A stretch of 64,000 bases of DNA, from positions 1 to 64,000 of the forward strand of contig NZ_CABVQC010000014.1 in assembly GCF_902499175.1 (NCBI RefSeq), in the 5' to 3' direction. Positions 34,108 to 42,700 of the stretch are shown here, in pieces. The notes under the pieces are model-generated. The model saw only the letters and a program-made list of their open reading frames with translations. It did no database searches and had not been told where the DNA came from. Position 1 is the first letter of the stretch. Each line of letters opens with the position of its first letter. Position numbers and translations under genes: made by a program. Source of the DNA: Burkholderia aenigmatica. Its GTDB lineage: Bacteria; Pseudomonadota; Gammaproteobacteria; Burkholderiales; Burkholderiaceae.

Positions 34108-34946
34108 CACAGTGCTCCCGCGTCGTGGCGGTCGGCGAGGACGTGCAGCCCCCGCTCGAGCGCCGGAAACAGGCTGCGCTGGAAGTTGTTCCAGCGCAGT
34201 TCGAGAATCGTGTCGTCCGGCGCGATCGACGTGTCGAGCACGTCGCAGATCACCTCGCCGGAATCGATACCGTTGTCGACGTAGTGGAACGACGCGCCCG
34301 TCATCATCACGGGCTCGACGGTCGACGTCGCGCCGCTCGCCCAGTCGACCCGTTCGCCGCGCGCGCCGTGCAGCGCGTCGAGCGTCGCCCATGCGCCGCG
34401 CCGCTGGTACGGCGAACCGTCGGCGGTGATGCCCGGATGAATGTTGGCGATGCGCCGGTGAAAGCGCGCGCCGGGCCGCACGAGTTCGTCGAGGATCACG
34501 AGCAGCCCGTCGAGCACGACGACGTCGGCTTCGAGTTCGAGCAGGCGTTCGAGCAGGCGGCGCTCGAACGCCTGCTTGGCCGCAGCGCGCTCGCGCGCGT
34601 CGCGCGGCAGCCGCCGGTACGTCGACGGAATCGAGCAGAACAGTTCGTCGACCGGCCGGCCCTGCACCGCCAACCCTTCCGGCAGGATCCACGGGCGGCC
34701 CGGCGTGCGGGCGAAGCCGTAGTCGGCGACTTTCGCGCGGTCGGCCGGCGACCCGTCGTCGTCGTCGACGATCACGCCCTTCAGCGTGTAGCGCTCGCCG
34801 AGTGGCGAGTCGTTCAGGCGTTCGACGAGAAATTCGAGCGGTGCCTTCATGTAGCGCGTGCCGCCCTGATAGGCGACCGGCTGCCCGGCACGATCGGCCG
34901 CGCCGTTGCGCAGCGACTGGATGTAGACGAGATTTTTCTTCGGCAT
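34107..34946 (-). CDS. pvdF: N5-hydroxyornithine formyltransferase
   Basis: 279 residues from the ATG at 34946 (MPKKNLVYIQSLRNGAADRA). Motifs of N10-formyltetrahydrofolate-dependent formyltransferases are visible: RRIANIHPGITADGSPYQRR with the conserved Asn and His, and HYVDNGIDSGEVICD with the Asp. It formylates the hydroxamate nitrogen of ornithine at position 4 of ornibactin. A longer in-frame start at 35105 would overlap orbA and is rejected. It lies between orbA and orbL. Confidence 0.92.
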   Translation of the reverse strand: MPKKNLVYIQSLRNGAADRAGQPVAYQGGTRYMKAPLEFLVERLNDSPLGERYTLKGVIVDDDDGSPADRAKVADYGFARTPGRPWILPEGLAVQGRPVDELFCSIPSTYRRLPRDARERAAAKQAFERRLLERLLELEADVVVLDGLLVILDELVRPGARFHRRIANIHPGITADGSPYQRRGAWATLDALHGARGERVDWASGATSTVEPVMMTGASFHYVDNGIDSGEVICDVLDTSIAPDDTILELRWNNFQRSLFPALERGLHVLADRHDAGAL

Positions 34947-35032
34947 GGATGCGTCGTGGAAAAGCGGACGAAGGCGCCGCAGCCGGCCCGCGCCAGCCAT
35001 GAAGGCCGGCCGGCGGGCCGCGGCGCGCATCG

Positions 35033-37273
35033 TCACCAGTTGTATTTCGCGGTCGCGATCACCGTGCGGTCGGTACCGAAAATGCAGACGTTCATCGACT
35101 GGCAACCGCTGACGTAATGGCGGTTGAAGAGGTTCGTCCCGTTCACGGCGAAGCGCCAGTTACGCGTGTCGTAGTGCAGGCCCGCGTCGAACAGCGTGAC
35201 GCTCGATACCGTCAGCGAGTTGTCGGCCGCACCGGCCGAGGCGCTCTGGTAGCGAATGCCGCCGCCGAGGCCGAAGCCCTCGAGCGGCCCCGTATGCCAC
35301 GTCCAGTCGGTCCACAGCGACGCGATCTGGCGCGGACGCGGCACGTCGACCGGCCAGTTGTTCAGCGACACGTCGTTGGCCTTCACGTTCTTCACGTCCT
35401 GATACACGTACGACGCGATCACCGACAGGTTGCGCGTGACCTTGCCGGTCGCGCTCAGCTCGATCCCGCGCGAACGCACTTCGCCGGTCTGCACCGACTT
35501 CGTGATATCGGTCGGCGCCGGCGTGAGCACGTTGGTCTGGTTGATCTGGTAGATCGCCGCGTTCAGCATCAGGTTCTTGCCAGGCGGCTGCCAGCGCAGC
35601 CCGGCCTCGATCTGCTTGCCGCGCGTCGGCTGCGCCAGCCCGCCGCCGAGCATGCTCACGCCGATCATCGGATTGAACGACGTCGCGTAGCTGATGTACG
35701 GCGACAGCCCGTAATCGCCCTGATACGTCAGACCCACGCGGCCGGTGAACGCGGTGACGTCGGCCTTCGACTGCGTGCCGCTGGCGCGGTCGTCCATCCG
35801 CATGTTGACCCAGTCCTCGCGGCCGCCAAGCGTCAGCGTCCAGCGGTTCCACTTGACCTGGTCCTGCGCGTACAGGCCGAACGTGTTCATCGTCGTGTAC
35901 GTGTTGGTACGGGACGTCGCGTCGGGATCCGCGAACACGCCCATCGTGACCGGCAGGTAGACCGGGTTGTACAGGTTCAGCGGCGGCGCCGCGGCCAGCC
36001 ATTCGCTGTCGGTCGCCGTCTGCCGGTTGTACTGGAACCCGAGCAGCAGCGTGTGCTCGAGCGGGCCGGTGCCGAAGCGCGCCTGCGCGTTGTTGTCGAT
36101 GTCGAAACGACTGTAGTTCATCTGGAACAGGCCGGCCCAGCGCGACACGTCGGTCGTGCTGCCGTCGACGAAGCCGTTCCCGAACACCGACGCGTTGTCG
36201 AGCGACAGGTGCATCCAGCGTACGTTCTGGCGCAGCGTCCACATCGAATTCAGATTGTGCTCGAACTGATAGCCGAGCGACCACTGCTTCTTGCGGTAAT
36301 AGTTGAAGTTCCCGTCGCCTTCGTAGATATCCTTATTGATCTGCCCGTTCGGGTTCGGCAGCACCGTGCCCTGCGCGGGCAGGAAGTTCGACGAGATGTC
36401 GCCCCAGTCCTGCAGGTAGGTCGCGGAAACCGTCAGCGACGTATCCGCGTTCGGGCGCCAGCGGAACGACGGCGCGAGCGCAATGCGCTGGTCGTTGTTC
36501 GGGCCGGTCACCGCGTTGCCGTCGCGCGCGACGCCGACGAACCGGTACGCGTACTTGCCGTCCGGGTCGAGCTTGTCGCCGACGTCGATCATGAACTGCT
36601 TGCGCGCATAGTTGCCGATCTGCACACCGGCCTCGCGCACGCGCTCGCCGTCGGCGAGCTTGGTCTGCACGTCGATGATCGCGCCGGGATCGCCCGCGCC
36701 GTACAGCACCGAGGTCGGTCCGCGCAGCACGCTGATGCTGTCGATCATGTACGGATCGACGCGCCAGCTCGCCAGGTTCAGCGTGTTCGGCACCTGCAGC
36801 CCGTTCACATACGCGGTCGGCGTGAAGCCGCGCAGCGCCGCGTACCAGTCCGAACGGTTATCCGAGCCGTACGACGAGAAACCCGGCACGTAGCGTAGCG
36901 CCGCGTTCACGTCGGTCGCGCCCGTCATCTCGATCTGCTGCGCGGTGACGATGTTGATCGTCTGCGGAATCTCGTTGATCGGCGTATCGGTTTTGGTGCC
37001 GGTCCGGCTGCGCTTCGCGACGAGCCCGACCGTCCCGTCCCCTGCCGAGGCCGCGTTGACGTTGATCGTCGGCAGCGTGCCGGCCGCCGCACTGGCCGCC
37101 CCACCGTTCTGCGCACTGCTGGCCGACGCCGCGGCGCCCGCGTTCACGGCCGGCGCCGTCTGGGCATACGCGTGCCCTGCCGCCGCACCGAACGCCACGC
37201 TCGCCGCGGCTGCGATCGCACGCAAACGCGTGCCTGTTGCCCACTCCATCTTTCTCTGCTCCAGTTTTTTCAT
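35033..37273 (-). CDS. orbA: Outer-membrane TonB-dependent ornibactin receptor
   Basis: 746 residues. A signal peptide spans about 1-37 (ends GHAYAQ). A TonB plug domain follows, with KTDTPINEIPQTINIVTAQQ, DVNAALRYVPGFSSYG and VLRGPTSVLYGAGDPGAIID. It is followed by a 22-strand barrel-like region and ends in an aromatic residue (ATAKYNW), as outer-membrane porins and receptors do. A second ATG at codon 9 is possible. It binds ferric ornibactin and passes it to the periplasm with TonB energy. The gene lies within the biosynthetic operon, directly after pvdA. Confidence 0.95.
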   Translation of the reverse strand: MKKLEQRKMEWATGTRLRAIAAAASVAFGAAAGHAYAQTAPAVNAGAAASASSAQNGGAASAAAGTLPTINVNAASAGDGTVGLVAKRSRTGTKTDTPINEIPQTINIVTAQQIEMTGATDVNAALRYVPGFSSYGSDNRSDWYAALRGFTPTAYVNGLQVPNTLNLASWRVDPYMIDSISVLRGPTSVLYGAGDPGAIIDVQTKLADGERVREAGVQIGNYARKQFMIDVGDKLDPDGKYAYRFVGVARDGNAVTGPNNDQRIALAPSFRWRPNADTSLTVSATYLQDWGDISSNFLPAQGTVLPNPNGQINKDIYEGDGNFNYYRKKQWSLGYQFEHNLNSMWTLRQNVRWMHLSLDNASVFGNGFVDGSTTDVSRWAGLFQMNYSRFDIDNNAQARFGTGPLEHTLLLGFQYNRQTATDSEWLAAAPPLNLYNPVYLPVTMGVFADPDATSRTNTYTTMNTFGLYAQDQVKWNRWTLTLGGREDWVNMRMDDRASGTQSKADVTAFTGRVGLTYQGDYGLSPYISYATSFNPMIGVSMLGGGLAQPTRGKQIEAGLRWQPPGKNLMLNAAIYQINQTNVLTPAPTDITKSVQTGEVRSRGIELSATGKVTRNLSVIASYVYQDVKNVKANDVSLNNWPVDVPRPRQIASLWTDWTWHTGPLEGFGLGGGIRYQSASAGAADNSLTVSSVTLFDAGLHYDTRNWRFAVNGTNLFNRHYVSGCQSMNVCIFGTDRTVIATAKYNW

Positions 37274-37295
37274 GCGGTCTCCGACCGCGCCTTTG

Positions 37296-38672
37296 TCAAA
37301 GAGCGAAAGCCATCCGGCTTGCGCTCACCCCGTTGTCCTGTCGTTTGTCATGCGGTGCCCGGGCCGCGCCTTCGTCATGGGCGGGTGCGGTTCCGTGTTC
37401 GAGCGATGCGCAGATTTCGTCCGCGCGGCGCGCCAGTACCGACAGCAGCGTGTCGGACAGGCCGTGGCTGTCTTCGCAGCAGCCTTGCAGGTAGATGCGC
37501 GGCGCGAAGTGCTCGGGCGTCGCGAGCAGGTAGTCGCGCGCGACGTCGCCGCGCACCAGCGCATCGCCCAGGTGCGGCGCGAGCCCTTCGAGCAGCGCGG
37601 AATGCGTGTCGCGGCGGTAGCCCGTTGCCAGCACGAGCGCGTCGAAGCGCTCGACGCGCGTGGCGCCGCTCATCCGGTCGCGCAGCGTCAGCTCGATGCG
37701 GCCGTCGGCGCCGCGCACCGCAGCCTCGATCGCGCGGTTCGCGAGCAGTGCATGACGCGGCGTCCCGTCGATGCGCTGCAGGTACAGCATTTCGTAGATC
37801 TGTTCGATCAGCGGGCGGTCGACCACCGCGTAGTTCGTGTCGCGATAGCGCTCGAGCAGCGCACGGCGCGCGTCGTGCGGCTGCGCATAGACGACATCGG
37901 TGAACTCGGGGCTGAAGATCTCGTTGACGAACGGGCTGTCGTCCGCGGGCTTCAGTGCGCCTGCGCGCATCACGAGGCTCGCGTCGACATGCGGGAAGCG
38001 GCGCGCGAGATCGATGAACACCTCGGCTGCGCTCTGCCCCGCGCCGATCACCGCGACGCGGCGGCGCTCGCCGTCCGGCGATGCGACGAGCCGGTCGATG
38101 TCGGTCAGGTACGACGACGAGTGGATCACGCGGTCGCGGCCGAGCGTGGCGAACGCGTCCGGAATCGCCGGCGTGCCGCCGACGCCGACCGACAGCGCGC
38201 GCGTGACGCGCTGGCGCTCGTGGCCCGCGGCGTCGCGCGACAGCACCCGCAGCGCATCGATCTTCGCGCCATCGCCACGCACGGGCTCGATCGCGAGGAC
38301 GGTCTCGCTGTAATGGACGCGATCGTCGAACGCCTCGGCCACCCAGCTCAGGTAGTCGTGGAACTCGACGCGGGTCGGATAGAAGTTCTTCAGGTTGACG
38401 AATTCGTTCAGCCGGCCGCGTTCGAACAGGTAGTTGATGAACGTGTAGGGGCTTTTCGGATCGCGCATCGTGACGAGATCCTTCAGAAACGAGATCTGCA
38501 TCCGGCAGTCGTCGAGCAGCATCCCGCGATGCCAGCCGAATTCAGGCTGGCGCTCGACGAAGCAATGGGCAAACGTCCGCGCGCCGCTGCGCTCCGCGAG
38601 GCGCACGGCCAGCGCCAGATTCGACGGCCCGAAGCCGACGCCGATCAGGTCGAATACGGTTTCTCTCTGCAT
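37296..38672 (-). CDS. pvdA: L-ornithine N5-monooxygenase
   Basis: 458 residues with the FAD-binding GVGFGPSNLALAVRLAERSG at the N-terminus, the NADPH-binding VAVIGAGQSAAEVFIDLARR near residue 200 and the late ATGYRRDTH segment, as in PvdA/IucD hydroxylases. It hydroxylates the side-chain nitrogen of ornithine, the first step for both hydroxamates of ornibactin. It follows orbK by 32 nt and precedes orbA by 22 nt on the same transcript. Confidence 0.96.
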   Translation of the reverse strand: MQRETVFDLIGVGFGPSNLALAVRLAERSGARTFAHCFVERQPEFGWHRGMLLDDCRMQISFLKDLVTMRDPKSPYTFINYLFERGRLNEFVNLKNFYPTRVEFHDYLSWVAEAFDDRVHYSETVLAIEPVRGDGAKIDALRVLSRDAAGHERQRVTRALSVGVGGTPAIPDAFATLGRDRVIHSSSYLTDIDRLVASPDGERRRVAVIGAGQSAAEVFIDLARRFPHVDASLVMRAGALKPADDSPFVNEIFSPEFTDVVYAQPHDARRALLERYRDTNYAVVDRPLIEQIYEMLYLQRIDGTPRHALLANRAIEAAVRGADGRIELTLRDRMSGATRVERFDALVLATGYRRDTHSALLEGLAPHLGDALVRGDVARDYLLATPEHFAPRIYLQGCCEDSHGLSDTLLSVLARRADEICASLEHGTAPAHDEGAARAPHDKRQDNGVSASRMAFAL

Positions 38673-38704
38673 GTCTCAGCTCCCTTGTCGGTTAATCCGG
38701 CGCG

Positions 38705-39769
38705 TCAGACGTGACGGCCGGAGAAGAACGTCTCGCGCAGCGCGCGCATCCACAGCGGCTGCGCGTCGGCCAGCGCGAGACGGCGCTGCCGCGCGAAGCC
38801 ATGCCGCGCGAGATGGTCGGCAACCCGCGCGTGGCCGGCCGGAACGGCACAGCCGACCGCTTCGGTACGCGGGTCGTCGAGAAACAGGTAATGCACGACG
38901 GACGGCAGCCAGCCGGCCACGCAATGCGGGCCGCGCCAGCGCGATGCGCCGACCAGCATCCGCAGTCCGCGGTCGTAGTCGCGCGCCGCGACGTGCGGCG
39001 CGAGCGCGTCTTCCTTCAACCAGTACGCTTCGAAAAACGCGAACGGTTCGCCGTCGAAGCAGCCGACGAGTGGAATCACGTGCGGATCGGTGCCGGGCGC
39101 GGTGCCGGGCGCGGTGCCTTGCGCGCCGTCCGTGCCGGATTGCGCGGGTTGCATGGGTTGCGCGCCCGGCCAGCCGTCGCGCACGCGCGGTTCGCCGAAC
39201 CAGCGCGCGAGTCGCTCGGTGTCCTCGGCGGGCTGCCAGCCGCGCAGCGCGAAACGCACGCCGAGCGCCGGCAGGTCGCGCGCGTAGACCTCGCCGCGCG
39301 GCGCGGGCGGCCGACGCGGATGGCGGCGGCCGTCGGTGAGCATCGGCAACGTCGCGCATGGCAGATGCGGGCCGACGAGCCACAGATCGGCCTGCTGCGC
39401 CCAGCCTTCACGCATGCAGCGGCCGCCGTCGGCGAGCACGCCACTCGCGCGCAGCGCGTCGAGCGCGACCGCCGGCCACGCGGCCGGGTCGAGCCCGATC
39501 GCCGCGTGGCGCGCGCTGTCCGAAAACGCCGCGGCCAGCACGGCCAGCAGCGCGCGCCGCTGGTCGGCCGGCGCCGCGCGATGGTTGTACGCGACGAGGC
39601 GCAGCGCGCCGTCGTCGCCGAGTTGGGCGCGCAGCAACTGCGCGCCGATGCCGTCACCCTGCGCGACGCGGATCTCCGCACCGTCGCGCACGGCGAACAG
39701 ACCGTCCGCGAACGCGAGGCGGTAGGTATCGAGCATCGTGAATCCGTCCGGACGTACTTCAGCCAGCAT
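38705..39769 (-). CDS. orbK: Siderophore acyltransferase (GNAT, OrbK)
   Basis: 354 residues from the ATG at 39769 (MLAEVRPDGFTMLDTYRLAF), overlapping the orbJ stop by 11 nt. The C-terminal half has GEVYARDLPALGVRFALRGW, FAFFEAYWLKEDALAPHVAA, RDYDRGLRMLVGASRWRGPH and YLFLDDPRTEAVGC, paralogous to OrbL. A short repeat in the middle (TAPGTAPGTD, DNA 39090-39118) comes from a 12-bp unit and may vary among strains. It probably acetylates or acylates a hydroxyornithine. Substrate is inferred from context. Confidence 0.86.
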   Translation of the reverse strand: MLAEVRPDGFTMLDTYRLAFADGLFAVRDGAEIRVAQGDGIGAQLLRAQLGDDGALRLVAYNHRAAPADQRRALLAVLAAAFSDSARHAAIGLDPAAWPAVALDALRASGVLADGGRCMREGWAQQADLWLVGPHLPCATLPMLTDGRRHPRRPPAPRGEVYARDLPALGVRFALRGWQPAEDTERLARWFGEPRVRDGWPGAQPMQPAQSGTDGAQGTAPGTAPGTDPHVIPLVGCFDGEPFAFFEAYWLKEDALAPHVAARDYDRGLRMLVGASRWRGPHCVAGWLPSVVHYLFLDDPRTEAVGCAVPAGHARVADHLARHGFARQRRLALADAQPLWMRALRETFFSGRHV

Positions 39770-42700
39770 GGCGTGCCTCCTGTCCCGTTTCCGTGAGCGC
39801 ATCGAGTCGCGCGCCGAGCGCCGCGAGCGTCGGCGACGCGAATACGTCGGCAACCGTCAGCGTGTGACCGGCGCGGCTGGCCGCATCGACGAAACGCACG
39901 ACGTCGAACGAGGTCGCGCCGGCTTCGAACAGGTCGGCGTCGGGTTCGGGCGCGGCCGTCGCGAACGTGTCCGACCACAGCGCCGCGAGCACGGCAGCCG
40001 CATGCGGCGTACGTGACGGCGTTGCCGCGCATGAACGGCCTTGCGCCTGTGCGCGACGCGGCGCTCGTGCAACGGCACGCTCGTCGGGCACGCCGAGCGC
40101 AGCTTCCGACGCGCCCGCGAAGCGCGCGACTTCGTCGTGATAGAGATCGACGAGTACATCGACGAAGTCGCGCTCGAGCAGTTCGTCCGCATACGAGAAC
40201 GCGGCGCTCACGCGACCGTCCGGATGCTCGACGACGTCCAGCTCCAGCGTGAACACGACGCGATGGCGCACGTCGTCGAATCCGGCCAGCGACAGGCCGG
40301 CCCAGTCGCGCGCCGCGGCACCGGCCGGGCGCAGGTAGTTGAACATCACCTGGAACAGCGGATTGGCCTGCGCGGCACGCGGCGCGCGCAGCGCCGCGAC
40401 GACGTCCGCGAACGGCACGTCGGCGTGCGCGTAGGCCGCGAGCGCCGTGTCGCGCACTTGGGCGAGCAGGTCCGTCCGGCGCGCGGCCGGGTCGATCTGC
40501 GTGCGCACGACGACCGAATTGATGAAGAGGCCGAGCGCGTCGCGGGCCGCGTCGCCCGTCAGCTCGCGCGTCGACGCGAGCACGCCGACCGGCTGGTCGG
40601 CCGCCCCCGTCGCGCGGAACAGTGCGGCGTTGAGCGCCGCGTGCAGCAGCATCGGCAGCGTCGCGTGCGCGGCCGACGCCGCATCGCGCGCCGCGCGGAT
40701 CAGCGGGCCGTCGAATTCGAACGCGATGCGTGCCGCGCGCCATTGCGGCACGGCCGGCGCGTCCGCGCGCTGCGGCAGCACGCGCGCCGGCAGATCGGCG
40801 AGCGCATCGCGCCAGTAGGTGACGCGGGATGGATGGCACGGCGCGGGTAGCACGAGTGGCACGGCCAGTTGGATGGCCGCTTCGGCCGGCACGGCGGCGC
40901 CCTTTATGCGGGCGACATAGCGCGCACGAACCGCATCGAGCCACAGCTCGATCGATTCGCCATCCGACACGATGTGATGAATCGTCACCGACAACACGTG
41001 ATCGTCTACACCGAGCCGCAGTACCCGCGCGCGCCACAGCGGCGCATCGGCTGCGAGGTCGAATGGCGTGAGTGCATCCTCGTCGGTCGACGCCGCGGCG
41101 CGAGCCAGCACGTCGGTTTGCGCCGACAGGTCGATCACCGGCAGTTCGACAGCCACGTCTGCGTCGATCCGCTGGCCCGGCAGCGCGCCGTCACGCGCAA
41201 CAAGCCGCGCGCGCAGCGCGGGATGCACGGCCGCGACATCCGAGAAGGCGGCACGCAGCGCATCGACGTCGAGCGGGCCGCGCACACGCAACGCGACCGG
41301 AATGTTGTATGCGGCGCTGTCCGGCTGCGCACGCCACAGGAACCACAGGCCGAGCTGCGCCGGCGACAACGGCCACACGCCGTGTGCGTCCGGTTTGGCT
41401 ACCGCGACACCTGGCGCCGCAGCACCGGCATGCGCGGCGCGCGGCGCATCGGCCACCTGCAACGCGTACTGCGCGAGCACCGGCGCCTCGAACAGCGCGC
41501 GCACCGGCACGTCGCGGCCGAGCCGCTCGGCCACGCGCGTCGCGACGCGCACGGCGGCGAGCGAATGGCCGCCGAGATCGAAGAAGTGATCGCCACGGCC
41601 CACGCGCTCGAGATTCAGCACGTCGCACCAGATCGCCGCGAGCGCGGCTTCGTCGCCGTCGTGCGGCGCTTCGTACGCGCGTTCGAGACGCACCGGCGCC
41701 GGCAGCCGGGCGCGGTCGACCTTGCTGTTCGCGTTGCGCGGCAGCGCGTCGAGCACGATCAGTTGCGCCGGCACCATGTAGTCGGGCAGCGTCCGGCGCA
41801 GGTGCGCGTCGAGCGTCGCGGCTTCGACCGGCTGCGCGGCTGCCCGTGCGTCGGCGGTCAGTTCGACATACGCGACGAGCTGCGCGAGTGCGCACCGCCC
41901 GTGCACGATCGCGCACGCTTCGCGCACCGCGTCGTGCGCGGCAAGCTGCGCCTCGATCTCGCCGAGTTCGATGCGCAGCCCGCGCAGCTTCACCTGATGA
42001 TCGACGCGGCCGATGAAGTCGAACACGCCATCCGCGCGACGCCGTACGAGGTCGCCCGTGCGGTACAGCCGCGCGCCCGGCGCGCCGTACGGATCGGGCA
42101 CGAAGCGCTCGGCCGTCAGCGCCGGGCGGTCGAGATAGCCGCGCGCGACGCCGATCCCCTCGCCGCCCAGGTACAGTTCGCCGATCACGCCCACCGGCAG
42201 CGGATGCAGCCGCTCGTCGAGCACATGCGCGGTGCGTGCGCCGACCAGCGTGCCGATCGGCAGGTACGCGGCGTCGCCGAGCTTCGCGAGATCGTCGCCG
42301 GGCCGGAACATCCACAGCGTCGGTGTGATGACCGTCTCGGTCGGGCCGTAGCCGTTGACCACGCGCACGTTCGGCAGCGCGCGGCGCAGCATCGCGAACG
42401 CCTCGCGCGACGTCGCCTCGCCGCCGACCGTCAGCGAACGCAGCGTCGGCGGCGCACCGTGCGCGAGCGCCCATTCGGCGAGCTGCGCGGCGCAGCCGGG
42501 CGGCACGTAGGTCATCGTCACGCCGTCGCGGACCATCATCGCGCAGGTCTGCGCGGGCGGCCACAGCACGTCGGCCGTCACCGACACGGCGGCACCCGAC
42601 ATGTATTGCGAAAACCAGCCTTCGTGCGCGCCGTCGAAGTTGACCGACTGGAACAGCAGGAATACGTCCTGCTCGCCCGCGCCGTAGCGCTCGGCGATCG

